Source: Nitrospirillum pindoramense (GTDB lineage: Bacteria > Pseudomonadota > Alphaproteobacteria > Azospirillales > Azospirillaceae). From it: a stretch of DNA of 64,000 nt. The notes under the pieces are model-generated. The model made no database searches and had not been told where the DNA came from. It saw nothing but the letters and a program-made list of their open reading frames with translations. The position numbers and the translations under genes were made by a program. Positions 6,915 through 15,879 of the stretch are shown here, in pieces. The stretch is taken from contig NZ_VITR01000012.1 in NCBI RefSeq assembly GCF_007827955.1, positions 1 through 64,000 on the forward strand. The letters run 5' to 3'. Each line of letters opens with the position of its first letter. Positions within the stretch are counted from its first letter, which is position 1.

Positions 6915-9380
6915 ATGACGCATACAAACAACACCAACGCCATAAGTGCGCGTGCCATGGGTGCGCGCAAAGCCTGGACCATCGCCCTGTTGTGCACGGC
7001 GGGCTATCTCGCCATGGGCACGGCCAGCGCCGCCACGGCGCCGGCACCGGCGGCGGACACCGACAGCCTGTCGGAAATCGTGGTGACCGGCAGCCGCCGC
7101 GTCGACCGGTCGGTCGCGGACTCGCCGTCGCCCATCGACGTCTTCTCGCCGGAGGATCTGTCCCGCCAGGCCGGCGGCGACACCAACGACCTGCTGCGCC
7201 AGCTGGTGCCGTCCTTCAACGTCGCCCGCTTCTCCATCTCCGACGGGTCGACCTTCGTCCGCCCGCCGACCTTGCGCGGCCTGCCGCCCGATGAAACCCT
7301 GGTGCTGATCAACGGCAAGCGCTTCCATCGCTCCGCCCTGGTGCAGATCGGCGCCAACGGCCTGACCCAGGGGTCGCAGGGCCCCGACCTGGCGCAGATC
7401 CCGTCCATCGCCATCAAGCAGCTGGAAGTGCTGCGCGACGGCGCCGCCGCCCAATATGGTTCCGACGCCATCGCCGGCGTCATGAACTTCACCCTGAAGG
7501 ACAGCGCCGACCAGGGCACGGTGGTGGCCCAGTGGGGCCAGACCTATGCCGGCGACGGCGGCAGCGCCCATATCCAGGCCAATTCCGGCCTGCCCCTGGG
7601 TGATCGCGGCTTCGTCAACATCAGTGCCGAGTATGTGAAGAACGATCCGACGTCGCGCGGCACCCAGCGCCCCGACGCCGCCAAGCTGGCGGCGCAGGGC
7701 CTGACCATCCCCAACCCCGCCCAGCGCTTCGGCGACCCGGCGGTGGAGGCGGAGCGCCTGTTCGTCAACAGCGGCATCGACCTGGGCGACAATTCCAAGG
7801 TCTATCTGTTCGGCAACTTCGGCCACAGCTACGCCAAGGAAAGCTTCAACTACCGCAACCCCACCACGGTGTCCTGGCTGATCACGCCCATCACCCTGGA
7901 CAGCGGCGCCACCTTCAAGTGGAACAGCGTCTTCCCCAACGGCTTCACGCCCTGGTTCTACGGCGACATCCTGGATAGCAGCATCACCGGCGGCTACAAG
8001 ACGACGCTGAAGAACGGCCTGATGATCGACGCCAGCGCCAGCTACGGCAAGGATGAGCTGCGCTACAGCATCCGCAACACCGTCAACCCCTCGCTCGGGC
8101 CGAGCAGCCCCCGGCAGTTCTACGTCGGCACCCAGATTCAGGAGGAAACCAACCTGAACCTGGACCTGACCTATCCCGTGAACCTCAGCTGGCTGGCCAG
8201 CCCGTTGACCCTGGCGGGCGGCGGCGAATACCGGCGCGAAACCTACACCATCAAGTCGGGTGATGTGGCCTCATACCAGGCGGGCAAGTACTACACCTAC
8301 GGCATGCCCATTGGGTCCAACGGCTATCCCGGCTTCACCGCCAGCGACGCCGGCCAGTATCCACGCGGCAACTACGCCTTCTACGCCGACGCGGAAGCCG
8401 ACATCATCAAGGACCTGAGCGCCGGCGTGGCCGTGCGGTATGAAGACTTCGACGATTTCGGCGACACCACCAACTGGAAGGTCTTCGGCCGCTATCAGCT
8501 GACCAACTGGCTGGCCATCCGCTCGTCCGTCAACACCGGCTTCCGTGCGCCGACGCCGGGCCAGTCGCACATCAGCAGCACGCAGACCACCTTCAAGGCG
8601 GGCAGCCCGGAACCCATCGTGCTGGGCACCTTCCCGGTGGACAGCGCGGTCGCCCAATATTACGGCGCCAAGACGCTGAAGCCGGAAACCTCGTTCAACA
8701 TCGCTGGCGGCCTGGTCTTCGACCTGCCGGGCGGGGTCAACCTGACCGTCGACTATTACAACATCAAGGTCGAGGACCGCATCGGCATCACCAGCGACTT
8801 CACCGTGTCCGCCGCTGACCAGGTCAAGCTGGCGGCGCTGGGCGTGGTGGGCGCCAACACCCTGGGCAACGTCAACTACTTCGCCAACGCCTTCGACACC
8901 CGCAGCCAGGGCGTCGACATCGTCGCCAACAAGACCTTTGACCTGTATGACGGCGAACTGCGCCTGACGGCGGCGGCGAACATCAACCACACCGACGTCA
9001 CCAAGTACGACTCCACCGTCATCGATGCCAACCGCAAGGCGGACATCGAGAACGGCCTGCCGCACTATCGCGTGAACCTGACCGCCACCTATGATATCGG
9101 CGCGTTCAACTTCATGTATCGCGGCAGCTATTACGGCGCCTGGCAGGACAACTCCAGCGCCGGCCAGCACTACGACCCCAATTGGATCTTCGACGCGGAA
9201 ATCGCCTACAAGGTGACCGAGGACCTGACCGCCACCGTCGGCGCGCAGAACCTGTTCGACACCTATCCGCAGAAGAACCGCAGCGCCGGTCGCCTGAACT
9301 ACGGCGACCAGTACCCCGATACCTCGCCCTTCGGCTATGATGGCGGCATGTATTATTTCCGCCTGGCGTATAAGTTCTGA
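6915..9380 (+). CDS. TonB-dependent outer-membrane receptor
   Basis: An 821-residue TonB-dependent receptor with a long N-terminal signal peptide (hydrophobic to about residue 40). The TonB-box-like SLSEIVVTGSRR is at about residues 51-62. The plug domain carries LINGKRFHRSALVQIGANG and LEVLRDGAAAQYGSDAIAGVMNF. The barrel ends in the typical aromatic C-terminus YKF. It imports a scarce ligand across the outer membrane using energy from TonB/ExbBD. A strong terminator follows at 9423. The 286-base upstream gap holds a palindrome at 6756-6772, suggesting its own promoter. The ligand cannot be read from sequence. The plug is of the SusC-free type common for plant-derived or amino-acid ligands, and the adjacent amine oxidase operon is the only contextual hint. 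Confidence 0.88.
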   Translation: MTHTNNTNAISARAMGARKAWTIALLCTAGYLAMGTASAATAPAPAADTDSLSEIVVTGSRRVDRSVADSPSPIDVFSPEDLSRQAGGDTNDLLRQLVPSFNVARFSISDGSTFVRPPTLRGLPPDETLVLINGKRFHRSALVQIGANGLTQGSQGPDLAQIPSIAIKQLEVLRDGAAAQYGSDAIAGVMNFTLKDSADQGTVVAQWGQTYAGDGGSAHIQANSGLPLGDRGFVNISAEYVKNDPTSRGTQRPDAAKLAAQGLTIPNPAQRFGDPAVEAERLFVNSGIDLGDNSKVYLFGNFGHSYAKESFNYRNPTTVSWLITPITLDSGATFKWNSVFPNGFTPWFYGDILDSSITGGYKTTLKNGLMIDASASYGKDELRYSIRNTVNPSLGPSSPRQFYVGTQIQEETNLNLDLTYPVNLSWLASPLTLAGGGEYRRETYTIKSGDVASYQAGKYYTYGMPIGSNGYPGFTASDAGQYPRGNYAFYADAEADIIKDLSAGVAVRYEDFDDFGDTTNWKVFGRYQLTNWLAIRSSVNTGFRAPTPGQSHISSTQTTFKAGSPEPIVLGTFPVDSAVAQYYGAKTLKPETSFNIAGGLVFDLPGGVNLTVDYYNIKVEDRIGITSDFTVSAADQVKLAALGVVGANTLGNVNYFANAFDTRSQGVDIVANKTFDLYDGELRLTAAANINHTDVTKYDSTVIDANRKADIENGLPHYRVNLTATYDIGAFNFMYRGSYYGAWQDNSSAGQHYDPNWIFDAEIAYKVTEDLTATVGAQNLFDTYPQKNRSAGRLNYGDQYPDTSPFGYDGGMYYFRLAYKF

Positions 9381-9404
9381 TCGCCCGCCAAGTTTTGATC
9401 GCCC
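9372..9404 (+). repeat. 18-base-period tandem duplication spanning the TonB receptor stop
   Basis: AAGTTCTGATCGCCC (9372-9386) is repeated as AAGTTTTGATCGCCC (9390-9404) with one change. Each copy carries TGA, and the period of 18 puts the second TGA in the same frame as the real stop at 9378-9380. The result is a back-up in-frame stop. Similar duplications occur at four other gene ends in this window. Confidence 0.75.
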
Positions 9405-9422
9405 AACTGGGCGCAAGGGAAG

Positions 9423-9449
9423 GCCGTCCGGGAAACCGGGCGGCTTTTT
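9423..9449 (+). terminator. Rho-independent terminator after TonB receptor
   Basis: GCCGTCCGG pairs with CCGGGCGGC through nine positions (one G-T) around a GAAA loop and is followed directly by TTTTT. It lies 43 bases beyond the receptor stop and should end the transcript before the DUF1304 gene. Confidence 0.88.
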
Positions 9450-9520
9450 CTTTGGGCGAACGCGGTCTTTCCCGTCATAGTGGCAGCCATAACAACGCAA
9501 AAATGGGGAACGCCCTTTTC

Positions 9521-9883
9521 ATGAGCATGATCGCGAACATCCTGGTGGCCCTCGTGGCCCTGTTGCACGCCTGGATTCTGGTGCTGGAAATGGTCCTGTG
9601 GACCAAGCCCGCGGGCCTGCGGGCCTTCCGCAACTCTCCGGAAAGGGCCGCACAGACGGCCGTGCTGGCCGCCAACCAAGGCCTGTACAATGGTTTCCTG
9701 TCGGCGGGTCTGTTGTGGGGCCTGGTCTATCCGGACCCGTCGGCGGCCCTGCACATCAAGACCTTCTTCCTGCTGTGCGTGATCGTGGCCGGCGCTTACG
9801 GCGCCTGGTCCGTCAGCCGCCGCATCCTGGTGATCCAGGCCCTGCCGGCAGCGGTGGCCTTGGCCGCGCTGTGGCTGGCGTGA
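9521..9883 (+). CDS. DUF1304 family small membrane protein
   Basis: A 120-residue protein with four predicted membrane helices matching the DUF1304 family in length and pattern. A short helix with LVALVALLHAWILVLEMVLW is followed by a conserved NQGLYNGFLSAGLLWG segment. No biochemical role is established for the family. ATG 9521 was preferred because GGGGAA lies ten bases upstream; an alternative ATG at 9503 would add six residues but has no ribosome site. The gene stands alone between terminators at 9423 (its left) and 9888-9943 (its right). Confidence 0.82.
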   Translation: MSMIANILVALVALLHAWILVLEMVLWTKPAGLRAFRNSPERAAQTAVLAANQGLYNGFLSAGLLWGLVYPDPSAALHIKTFFLLCVIVAGAYGAWSVSRRILVIQALPAAVALAALWLA

Positions 9884-9887
9884 ACTC

Positions 9888-9943
9888 AAAAAAAAGACCG
9901 GCGCCCCCCCCCCTTGGTACGGGCGGGTGGAGGGGGGCGCCGG
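9888..9943 (-). terminator. Terminator of the DUF6607/haem-receptor operon
   Basis: A 12-base-pair perfect stem (9898-9909 with 9932-9943, core GGCGCC plus a run of six C-G pairs) is followed, reading leftwards, by eight T residues (9895-9888). It lies just beyond the DUF6607 stop and faces the convergent DUF1304 gene, so it may work in both directions. Confidence 0.85.
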
Positions 9944-9955
9944 CCCGGGGGGACG

Positions 9956-10972
9956 TCAGGCGCCGGACTTCGCGGAGCCCTGCGTCGCGTCGGCGATGAC
10001 GCGGCGGGCCTCAGCGATGGCATCCGGAACGCCCTTGTCCCCCTTGGCGATGCTGTCGGCCAGGCCCATCAGCGCCTTGCCGGTAACGGAGCCGTTGTTG
10101 GCCTCTTCCGCCACGCTGACGCCCTGGTGCCGGGCGATGACCTGGTCCCAGGCGGCGCGAACGGCCGCCCAGTAGGTCATGGTCTTGGTCCAGTATTCAT
10201 CCGCCGCGGCGACGGGGAAGGCGTTGGACCGGCTGTAGGTGTTGATCACCGTTTCATGCACGAAGGTCACCAGGGCCCCCTCGCGGAGCCCCAGCTTGGC
10301 GTTGTCCTGCTCATGCACCCAGCCGGCGGGCGTCAGCGCGTGGCGGTTGGTGCCGCTGTAGCGGTCATAGGGCGGATGGCGGGTGGCGTCGCGGCGGGCC
10401 AGGGGGCGCCACGTCTCGTCACTGGTCCAGCGCGAGACGCCGGCATCGTGGCGCCAGCGGCCCACCCCGCCATAGCGCGGGGAATCGTCCGTCTGCCACA
10501 CGGTCTGGGACCAAGCCCCCTTGGCCACCGCCCCGTCCACCGGGGTCAGCGACCAGTGGCCCGTGCCCTGGTAGGTCAGCACGGCGGCCGGCTGGTAGGT
10601 CCAATCCTGCCGCCAATGCTTGACCACCACGGGCAGGCCATCCTCACCGTCCACCACCAGGATGTGCTGCAGGCGAATGACGGAGCCGCCGTCCTCCACC
10701 ACCCGCACCACCTCATCCCCGCCGCTGACCTTGGGCGCGATGGGCGTGTAGTCGGGCAGGAAGGATGTGGTCTCACGGAAATCGAAGGTCACCTTATAGG
10801 TGCCGGCCATGCCCAGGATGGCGCGCCTGTCCTGTTCCGGGGCGGGGCCCACGGAAGCGGTGGCCGCCTCGGCCGCGCGGGCCGCCCGCGGCAGGTGGGT
10901 GGCGACACCCAGCAGGGCGGCGCCGGTCATGAAAGTGCGGCGGCCGGCTTTAAGCGTCTCATGCATGGTCAT
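9956..10972 (-). CDS. DUF6607 family exported protein beside haem receptor
   Basis: A 338-residue protein with a twin-arginine-like signal (GRRTFMTGAALLGVATHLP, about residues 10-28). The body is rich in tryptophan and tyrosine (for example VVVKHWRQDWTYQPAAVLTYQG and DSPRYGGVGRW), a pattern I recognise as the uncharacterised DUF6607 family. The ATG at 10972 follows AAGGAGGG by seven bases. It is the second gene of an operon behind a haem/haemoglobin-type TonB receptor, 129 bases downstream and on the same strand. That suggests a periplasmic role in haem or metal handling, but no catalytic motif is visible. The family name is from memory of its pattern; the function is unknown. Confidence 0.7.
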   Translation of the reverse strand: MTMHETLKAGRRTFMTGAALLGVATHLPRAARAAEAATASVGPAPEQDRRAILGMAGTYKVTFDFRETTSFLPDYTPIAPKVSGGDEVVRVVEDGGSVIRLQHILVVDGEDGLPVVVKHWRQDWTYQPAAVLTYQGTGHWSLTPVDGAVAKGAWSQTVWQTDDSPRYGGVGRWRHDAGVSRWTSDETWRPLARRDATRHPPYDRYSGTNRHALTPAGWVHEQDNAKLGLREGALVTFVHETVINTYSRSNAFPVAAADEYWTKTMTYWAAVRAAWDQVIARHQGVSVAEEANNGSVTGKALMGLADSIAKGDKGVPDAIAEARRVIADATQGSAKSGA

Positions 10973-11050
10973 CGGGGTGCCCTCCTTGGGCAGGTCATGC
11001 GATCGGGGAGGAGGGTGGCGGCGGGCACGGGCGGGGCCCGCCGCCACCGG

Positions 11051-11083
11051 GATCCGGCCGGACGTCCCCCCGCCGGCCGGATC
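11051..11083 (-). promoter_or_regulatory. Intercistronic hairpin between haem receptor and DUF6607 genes
   Basis: GATCCGGCCGG and its exact complement form an 11-base-pair stem around an 11-base loop in the 129-base gap of the operon. No T-run follows on either strand. It could stabilise the upstream mRNA or reduce read-through, giving more receptor than DUF6607 protein. Confidence 0.5.
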
Positions 11084-11101
11084 GGGATCAGCGCATCAGG
11101 G

Positions 11102-13423
11102 TCACAGCTTCAGGGTCAGCGAGGCGCCGACGTTGCGGCCCGGCTGGGTCCACGCATCCAGCACGGTGGAGGTCGCGGACTGGCCGCGCACATCACCCCA
11201 CCACCAGTACTTCTCATCCGTAAGGTTGAAGATTCCGACGCGCAGGCTGGCGTTCTCCGTCACCGTCCAGTAGGCCGTGGCATCAAGGATGGTGAAGGCC
11301 TTGGGCAGGAAGTAGGTGGCGCTGCTGACGTCGGACCGATCCTTGGCGCCGGAATGGGTCATGGTCAGCTGACCGCCGTACCGGCCAGCCGGATCGCGGT
11401 AGGTCAGGCCCAGCACCACCTTCCACGGATCGACGCTGTCCAGCGGCGTGGTGACGCCGCCGGAGGTGCTGTCGCCCTGGGTGTAGGAAAAGGCGGCCAG
11501 CGCCCCGATGCCGGAGTTCAGGGTGACCTGGCCCTTGGCCTCCGCCCCGCGCAAGGTCACCCGCGACAGGTTCACGTACTGGTAGATCGCCGGGTTGGCG
11601 GCGGTGAAGGTGCCGCCAACCTGCACCTGGTCGATGAAGTCGCGGTAGCGGCCGGCATAGCCGGTGACGCTGGCGTCCCAGCGGCCGCCGCCCAACGCGG
11701 CATTGCCAGAACCCGCACCCGCCGCTTTTTCACCCCAGCCCCCGTTGAACTTGAAGCCACCCTCGATGGTCTGGCTGGTTTCCGCCTTCAGGTTGGGGTT
11801 GGAGACGGACTTGTAGTTCTGCGTGGGGTTGGCGAAGCCGTTGTTCACCTGCGATGGTGCCGGCGCCTTGAAGCCTTCCGCCAGGTTCACGAACACGCCC
11901 ACGTCCGGCAGCACGTGGTAGAGGATGCCCAGCTTGGGTGAGACATGGCTGTCGTTCTTGGAAATGGGCGTCAGCGCCGTGAACAGCGGGTCGTCCTTCT
12001 TGGGCGACAGGTCGTAATAGTCGAACCGGACGGCGGGATAGAGCGTCAGCCGCCGGTCGAAGGCGTTGATCTCGTCCTGCACGAAAACGCCCGCCAGTGT
12101 GTAGTCGGTGGTGGGATAGGCGCGGGACGGGAAGGCATCGCCGGCGGACGGCACCGTGCCGTCGCGCAACGACTCCTGGTGGGTGACCGAATAATCACCG
12201 CCGTACACGAAGGTATGCGTCAGGTCGTGGCCCAGCGTCCGGCTCTGTGCCTGAAGGTCGAAGCCATAGACCCGCGTGTCGAAGGTGCTGTCGCGCGTGC
12301 GATCGGTGGCGGTGTTGCGATCCTCCGCCCCATACTGGGTGGCATGGGTTTCCTGGTAGTAGGCCGTCCAGCGCAGGCTGTCGATCACGTCCGCGCCGAT
12401 ATCATAGCGGTGGTCCAGGCTGACGCGGTTGCGGTCCTCGCGGTCGCGGGCGATGAGCCCCAGAACGCTGGTGGAGGACAGCGGTGGCTTGGCGATGGCG
12501 CTCAACACCGTGGTGTTGGTGTGGTTGTCATCATGATCGAAGGCCAGGCGCAGGCGGTGCGCGTCCGATGGCTCATAAACCACCTTGGCCAGGACGGCGT
12601 TGGACTGCAGGTCCTGCGGGTTGGCGGTCGTGCGGTCGGTGTTGGCGGCGTTGTTGTCGCCGTTGGTCGCGGTCTCGTTGCCGTCGCGCCGGGTATAGGC
12701 CACCAGGGCCTGCAGCTTGCCCACGCGGCCCGCCGCGACGGCGCCCTTGGACCAGGCGCCATCGGCGGAGGTGTAGCCGACCGAGCCCTGCGCCGCCCAA
12801 TCCCTTGTTTTCCCATCTGGGCCCGCGGTCAGAAAATCTTCCGGATCCTTGGTGATGAAGCTGACGGCGCCGGCCACGCCGTCGCTGCCGTACAGCGCCG
12901 ATGCGGGGCCGCGCAGGATTTCCACGGACTTCAACAGCCCCAGATCGACATAATCGCCGCGCCCCATGTTCTGGGCGCCGAAGCTGTAGGCATCGGGCAC
13001 GCGGATGCCGTCGGTCAGCATCAGGACGCGATTGCCCTCCAGCCCGCGGATGTTGAAACCGCTGTCGCCATCGCGCCCGGTGGATGACCCGGCCAAGGTG
13101 AAGCGCGCCGGGCTTTTTCGGACCGAGACACCGGGTTCGTAGCGCACCAGATCCTTGATGTCCGTCACCAGTTGGTCGTCGATCTGCTGGCTGGTGATGA
13201 CGCTGACGCTGGCGGGGACGTCACTGATGTCCTTGGCCGTGCGCGTGGCGGTAATGGTGATCGTCGCCGCGGTGTCGGCCGCATCCGCGGGCGCCGCGTC
13301 AGGTGGGGCCGCCGACGACGCGGCATCGGACACCGCCGCCGACGCGGCGTGGGACAGGGTGGCGCCCCCCAGCGCCGCCAACAGCCAAAGCGGAACGGTC
13401 GCCTGCAACAGCGTTCGCTGCAT
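11102..13423 (-). CDS. TonB-dependent haem/haemoglobin receptor family protein
   Basis: A 773-residue outer-membrane receptor with signal peptide (cleavage near SHAASA, about residue 27) and a TonB-box/plug start at TITITATRTAKDISDVP. The plug has FNIRGLEGNRVLMLTDGIRVP and VEILRGPASALYGSDGVAGAVSF. These, with the barrel region VNLAEGFKAPAPSQVNNGF, match the haemoglobin/transferrin/lactoferrin receptor group. The C-terminus LTLKL is of the usual beta-barrel type. ATG 13423 follows GGGGGAA. Upstream lies a Fur-like palindrome at 13477-13499, so iron-repressed expression is likely. The DUF6607 gene follows in the same operon. No haem ABC transporter is in the window. Family call is strong, the exact ligand is inferred. 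Confidence 0.85.
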   Translation of the reverse strand: MQRTLLQATVPLWLLAALGGATLSHAASAAVSDAASSAAPPDAAPADAADTAATITITATRTAKDISDVPASVSVITSQQIDDQLVTDIKDLVRYEPGVSVRKSPARFTLAGSSTGRDGDSGFNIRGLEGNRVLMLTDGIRVPDAYSFGAQNMGRGDYVDLGLLKSVEILRGPASALYGSDGVAGAVSFITKDPEDFLTAGPDGKTRDWAAQGSVGYTSADGAWSKGAVAAGRVGKLQALVAYTRRDGNETATNGDNNAANTDRTTANPQDLQSNAVLAKVVYEPSDAHRLRLAFDHDDNHTNTTVLSAIAKPPLSSTSVLGLIARDREDRNRVSLDHRYDIGADVIDSLRWTAYYQETHATQYGAEDRNTATDRTRDSTFDTRVYGFDLQAQSRTLGHDLTHTFVYGGDYSVTHQESLRDGTVPSAGDAFPSRAYPTTDYTLAGVFVQDEINAFDRRLTLYPAVRFDYYDLSPKKDDPLFTALTPISKNDSHVSPKLGILYHVLPDVGVFVNLAEGFKAPAPSQVNNGFANPTQNYKSVSNPNLKAETSQTIEGGFKFNGGWGEKAAGAGSGNAALGGGRWDASVTGYAGRYRDFIDQVQVGGTFTAANPAIYQYVNLSRVTLRGAEAKGQVTLNSGIGALAAFSYTQGDSTSGGVTTPLDSVDPWKVVLGLTYRDPAGRYGGQLTMTHSGAKDRSDVSSATYFLPKAFTILDATAYWTVTENASLRVGIFNLTDEKYWWWGDVRGQSATSTVLDAWTQPGRNVGASLTLKL

Positions 13424-13476
13424 TTTTGTTTTCCCCCGTGAGGTTGGTTCCTGCCGCAGCTATATGACGCATGATA

Positions 13477-13499
13477 TTAAGAATCAATCTCATTCTTAA
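13477..13499. promoter_or_regulatory. Fur-box-like palindrome between divergent TonB receptor genes
   Basis: TTAAGAAT and ATTCTTAA are perfect eight-base arms seven bases apart. Read on the minus strand, TGAGATTGATTCTTA matches the 7-1-7 Fur consensus TGAGAAT-n-ATTCTCA at 12 of 14 arm positions. The site is 54 bases from the haem-receptor start and about 165 bases from the divergent receptor start. It could control both operons in response to iron. Confidence 0.6.
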
Positions 13500-13662
13500 T
13501 TACGGGTTTGGCGGGCGCGCAACCCGGCCCTGACCAGGCAGAGGTTTGACCCGGCGACAGGAATCCGCCAAAAAACCGCCAATCCCAATTCTGTTCGTGG
13601 CTTGCCCACGCCGCCCTTCCGCGGCGGACAGGGCGGGCCGCCCCTTTCAGGATGACTGCCCC

Positions 13663-15846
13663 GTGACGATTTTCCTCCGCCGCCCCCACCGCCTTATGCA
13701 CTCCGTGGCGGCGATCGCCCTGGTGGTGGGTGGGGCCGCGCAGGCCGAACCGGCCGACCAGCCGGCCACCGTCATCATCACCGGCGTGCGCGACCAGGGC
13801 TTCCGCGCCACCGACACCCAGTTCGGTGCCGCCGGCACGGTGCTGGACACCCCAGCGTCGGTCAGCGTCGTCACCCGGGACCTGATGGACGACCAGCAGG
13901 CCCGACGTCTGAGCGATCTGATCCGCAACGACGCCTCCATCGGTGAGAACTACGCGCCGGAGGGCTATTACGAAGACATCGCCATCCGCGGCTTCCCGCT
14001 GGATCTGGCCACCGGCCTGCAGATCAACGGCCTGACCATCGCCGGGGAACAGCCGGTGGCGCTGGAGAACAAGCAGCGGGTGGAGTTCCTGAAGGGCCTG
14101 GCCGGGGTGGATGCCGGCGTGGTGGCTCCGGGCGGCCTGGTCGATTACGTCACCAAGCGGCCGGCGGATGTACGCAGCCTGACCCTGGGCACCGACAACC
14201 GGGGCGGTTTCTACAGTGCGGTGGACGTCGGTTCCGTCTTTGGCGAGCGCAAGCAGTACGGTTTGCGCCTGAATGCGGCGCATGAGGACATCGCCAGTTA
14301 CGTCGACCATGCCGACGGCTACCGCAACTTCGGCTCCATCGCCGGCGATTGGCGCGCGACGGAGAACGATACCTTCAATCTGGACCTGGAATACCAACGC
14401 CGGGTGCAGCACTCCGTCTCCGGCTACCAACTGCTGGGCGGCACCGCCCTGCCGGCGCTGGACACCGTGTCGCCGGAGCGGATGCTGGGCGCGCAGTCCT
14501 GGACCAAGCCGGTGACCATCAACGCCCTGAACCTGTCCGGCCAGTATGAGCATCGGTTCAGCGACGATTGGCGCCTGGCGGTTTCGGCCGGCCATAGCCG
14601 CACGGTCATCGACGACAACGTGGCCTTCGCCTATGGCTGCTACAACGTCCCCAGCTGCGCCGCCGGCGAATCCCCCGGTTACTACTTCGCGCCCAACGGC
14701 GACTTCGACGTCTACGACTACCGCAGCCCGAACGACGCGCGGGAGGATGACCAGGCCCAGGCCCTGCTGCTGGGCAAGGCGGCGACCGGCGCCATCGGCC
14801 ACAGTCTGACCCTGGGCGCCAGCGTCTTCCGCCGCACAGTGACGCAGACCGACTACGTCTATGACTATGTCGGCAGCGACAACATCTATAATCCCACCCC
14901 CCTGGCCTTCGACCGATCCCCCAACAACCCGGGGGCCAATTACCAGCGGCTGGACAGCCGCCAATACGCGCTCATCGGCATGGACAGGGTGGACCTGGGC
15001 GCCCTGGTCCGGGGGCTGGAGCTGGACGCCGGCGTGCGGGGCGTGTTCCTGCGCGAACGCGCCTATGATGTCAGCCACACCACCATCCGCAACACGGCGG
15101 AAACCCTGCCCCTGCCGCAGGCGGCCCTGGTCTACAAGCCGCTGGCGGCCGTGACCCTGTATGCCAGCCACTCGCGCGGCCTGTCGCTGGGCGGGCAGGC
15201 GCCGGCCTGGGCCACCAACGCCAGCGAGATCCTGTCGCCGTCGCTGTCCTGGCAGGACGAGGTGGGCGCCAAGTACGACTGGAACGGCCTGCTGCTGGGC
15301 GCCAGCGTCTTCCGCCTGAGCAAAGCCTATGAGTATGCCAAGCCCGACGACAGCGCCTATGGCTTCACCTATGTGCGCCAGGGGACGGAGCGGCACGACG
15401 GGCTGGAGCTGAACGCCGCCGGCCAGGTGACTGAGGCCCTGCGCCTGACGGCCAGCGCCACCTTCATGCACGCCGTGGCCTATGGCACGGGCACGCCCGC
15501 CTATGACGGCCACCAGGCCATCAATGTGCCCCACGTGCGCACGGCCCTGTACGCCGATTACACCCTGCCCCACCTGGACGGCCTGGCCCTGCTGGCCGGC
15601 TGGCAGTATGTGGGCGCGCGGGCGGCGGCGCGCGACGCCGTGGCCACCGCGCCGGCTTATCACCTGTTCAACGCCGGCCTGCGCTACGCCCCCAGCGCGC
15701 TGGATGAAAAGCTGACCCTGCGGCTGTCGGTCGACAACCTGCTGGATCGGCGCTACTGGAAGGATGTTGGCGAAAGCGCCGGCGACGCCTATCTGCATCT
15801 GGGGGCGCCGCGCACGGCACGCTTCACGATCCAGTATTCCCTGTAA
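13663..15846 (+). CDS. TonB-dependent siderophore/vitamin receptor
   Basis: A 727-residue TonB-dependent receptor with a signal peptide ending near GGAAQAEP. The TonB box ATVIITGVRDQGFRATDTQ is followed by a plug domain (TPASVSVVTRDLMDDQQARRLSDLIRNDASIG) of the FhuA/FhuE-like siderophore receptor type. The start is taken as GTG at 13663, ten bases after AGGA; an upstream open frame to 13546 lacks a signal peptide. The barrel includes YGCYNVPSCAAGES, a cysteine pair probably disulphide-linked in an extracellular loop. It is followed at 33 bases by an APH-type kinase and then a PnuC-type permease. The cargo may therefore be a phosphorylatable vitamin rather than a siderophore. The Fur-like site upstream favours iron, so both remain open. 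Confidence 0.82.
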   Translation: MTIFLRRPHRLMHSVAAIALVVGGAAQAEPADQPATVIITGVRDQGFRATDTQFGAAGTVLDTPASVSVVTRDLMDDQQARRLSDLIRNDASIGENYAPEGYYEDIAIRGFPLDLATGLQINGLTIAGEQPVALENKQRVEFLKGLAGVDAGVVAPGGLVDYVTKRPADVRSLTLGTDNRGGFYSAVDVGSVFGERKQYGLRLNAAHEDIASYVDHADGYRNFGSIAGDWRATENDTFNLDLEYQRRVQHSVSGYQLLGGTALPALDTVSPERMLGAQSWTKPVTINALNLSGQYEHRFSDDWRLAVSAGHSRTVIDDNVAFAYGCYNVPSCAAGESPGYYFAPNGDFDVYDYRSPNDAREDDQAQALLLGKAATGAIGHSLTLGASVFRRTVTQTDYVYDYVGSDNIYNPTPLAFDRSPNNPGANYQRLDSRQYALIGMDRVDLGALVRGLELDAGVRGVFLRERAYDVSHTTIRNTAETLPLPQAALVYKPLAAVTLYASHSRGLSLGGQAPAWATNASEILSPSLSWQDEVGAKYDWNGLLLGASVFRLSKAYEYAKPDDSAYGFTYVRQGTERHDGLELNAAGQVTEALRLTASATFMHAVAYGTGTPAYDGHQAINVPHVRTALYADYTLPHLDGLALLAGWQYVGARAAARDAVATAPAYHLFNAGLRYAPSALDEKLTLRLSVDNLLDRRYWKDVGESAGDAYLHLGAPRTARFTIQYSL

Positions 15847-15873
15847 GGCCAACAGTCTCTGTAAGGTCCGCCC
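15838..15873 (+). repeat. 18-base-period duplication spanning a TonB receptor stop
   Basis: TCCCTGTAAGGCC (15838-15850) recurs as TCTCTGTAAGGTC (15856-15868), 11 of 13 bases identical at a period of 18. Both copies carry TAA in the same reading frame, so the stop at 15844 has an in-frame back-up at 15862. The repeat fills nearly the whole gap to the kinase gene. Confidence 0.65.
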
Positions 15874-15879
15874 CTTTTC

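Noticed and set aside
9914-11941. A rightward open frame of 675 codons
   Set aside because: It runs antisense through the DUF6607 and haem-receptor genes and starts inside a terminator hairpin.
13501-13662. A TPP riboswitch before the TonB-kinase-PnuC operon
   Set aside because: The conserved CTGAGA and ACCTGATCTGG elements are missing, so a thiamine riboswitch is not supported.
13477-15852. A leftward open frame of about 790 codons opposite the TonB receptor
   Set aside because: The opposite strand encodes a full TonB receptor with signal peptide and plug. The antisense product resembles nothing.
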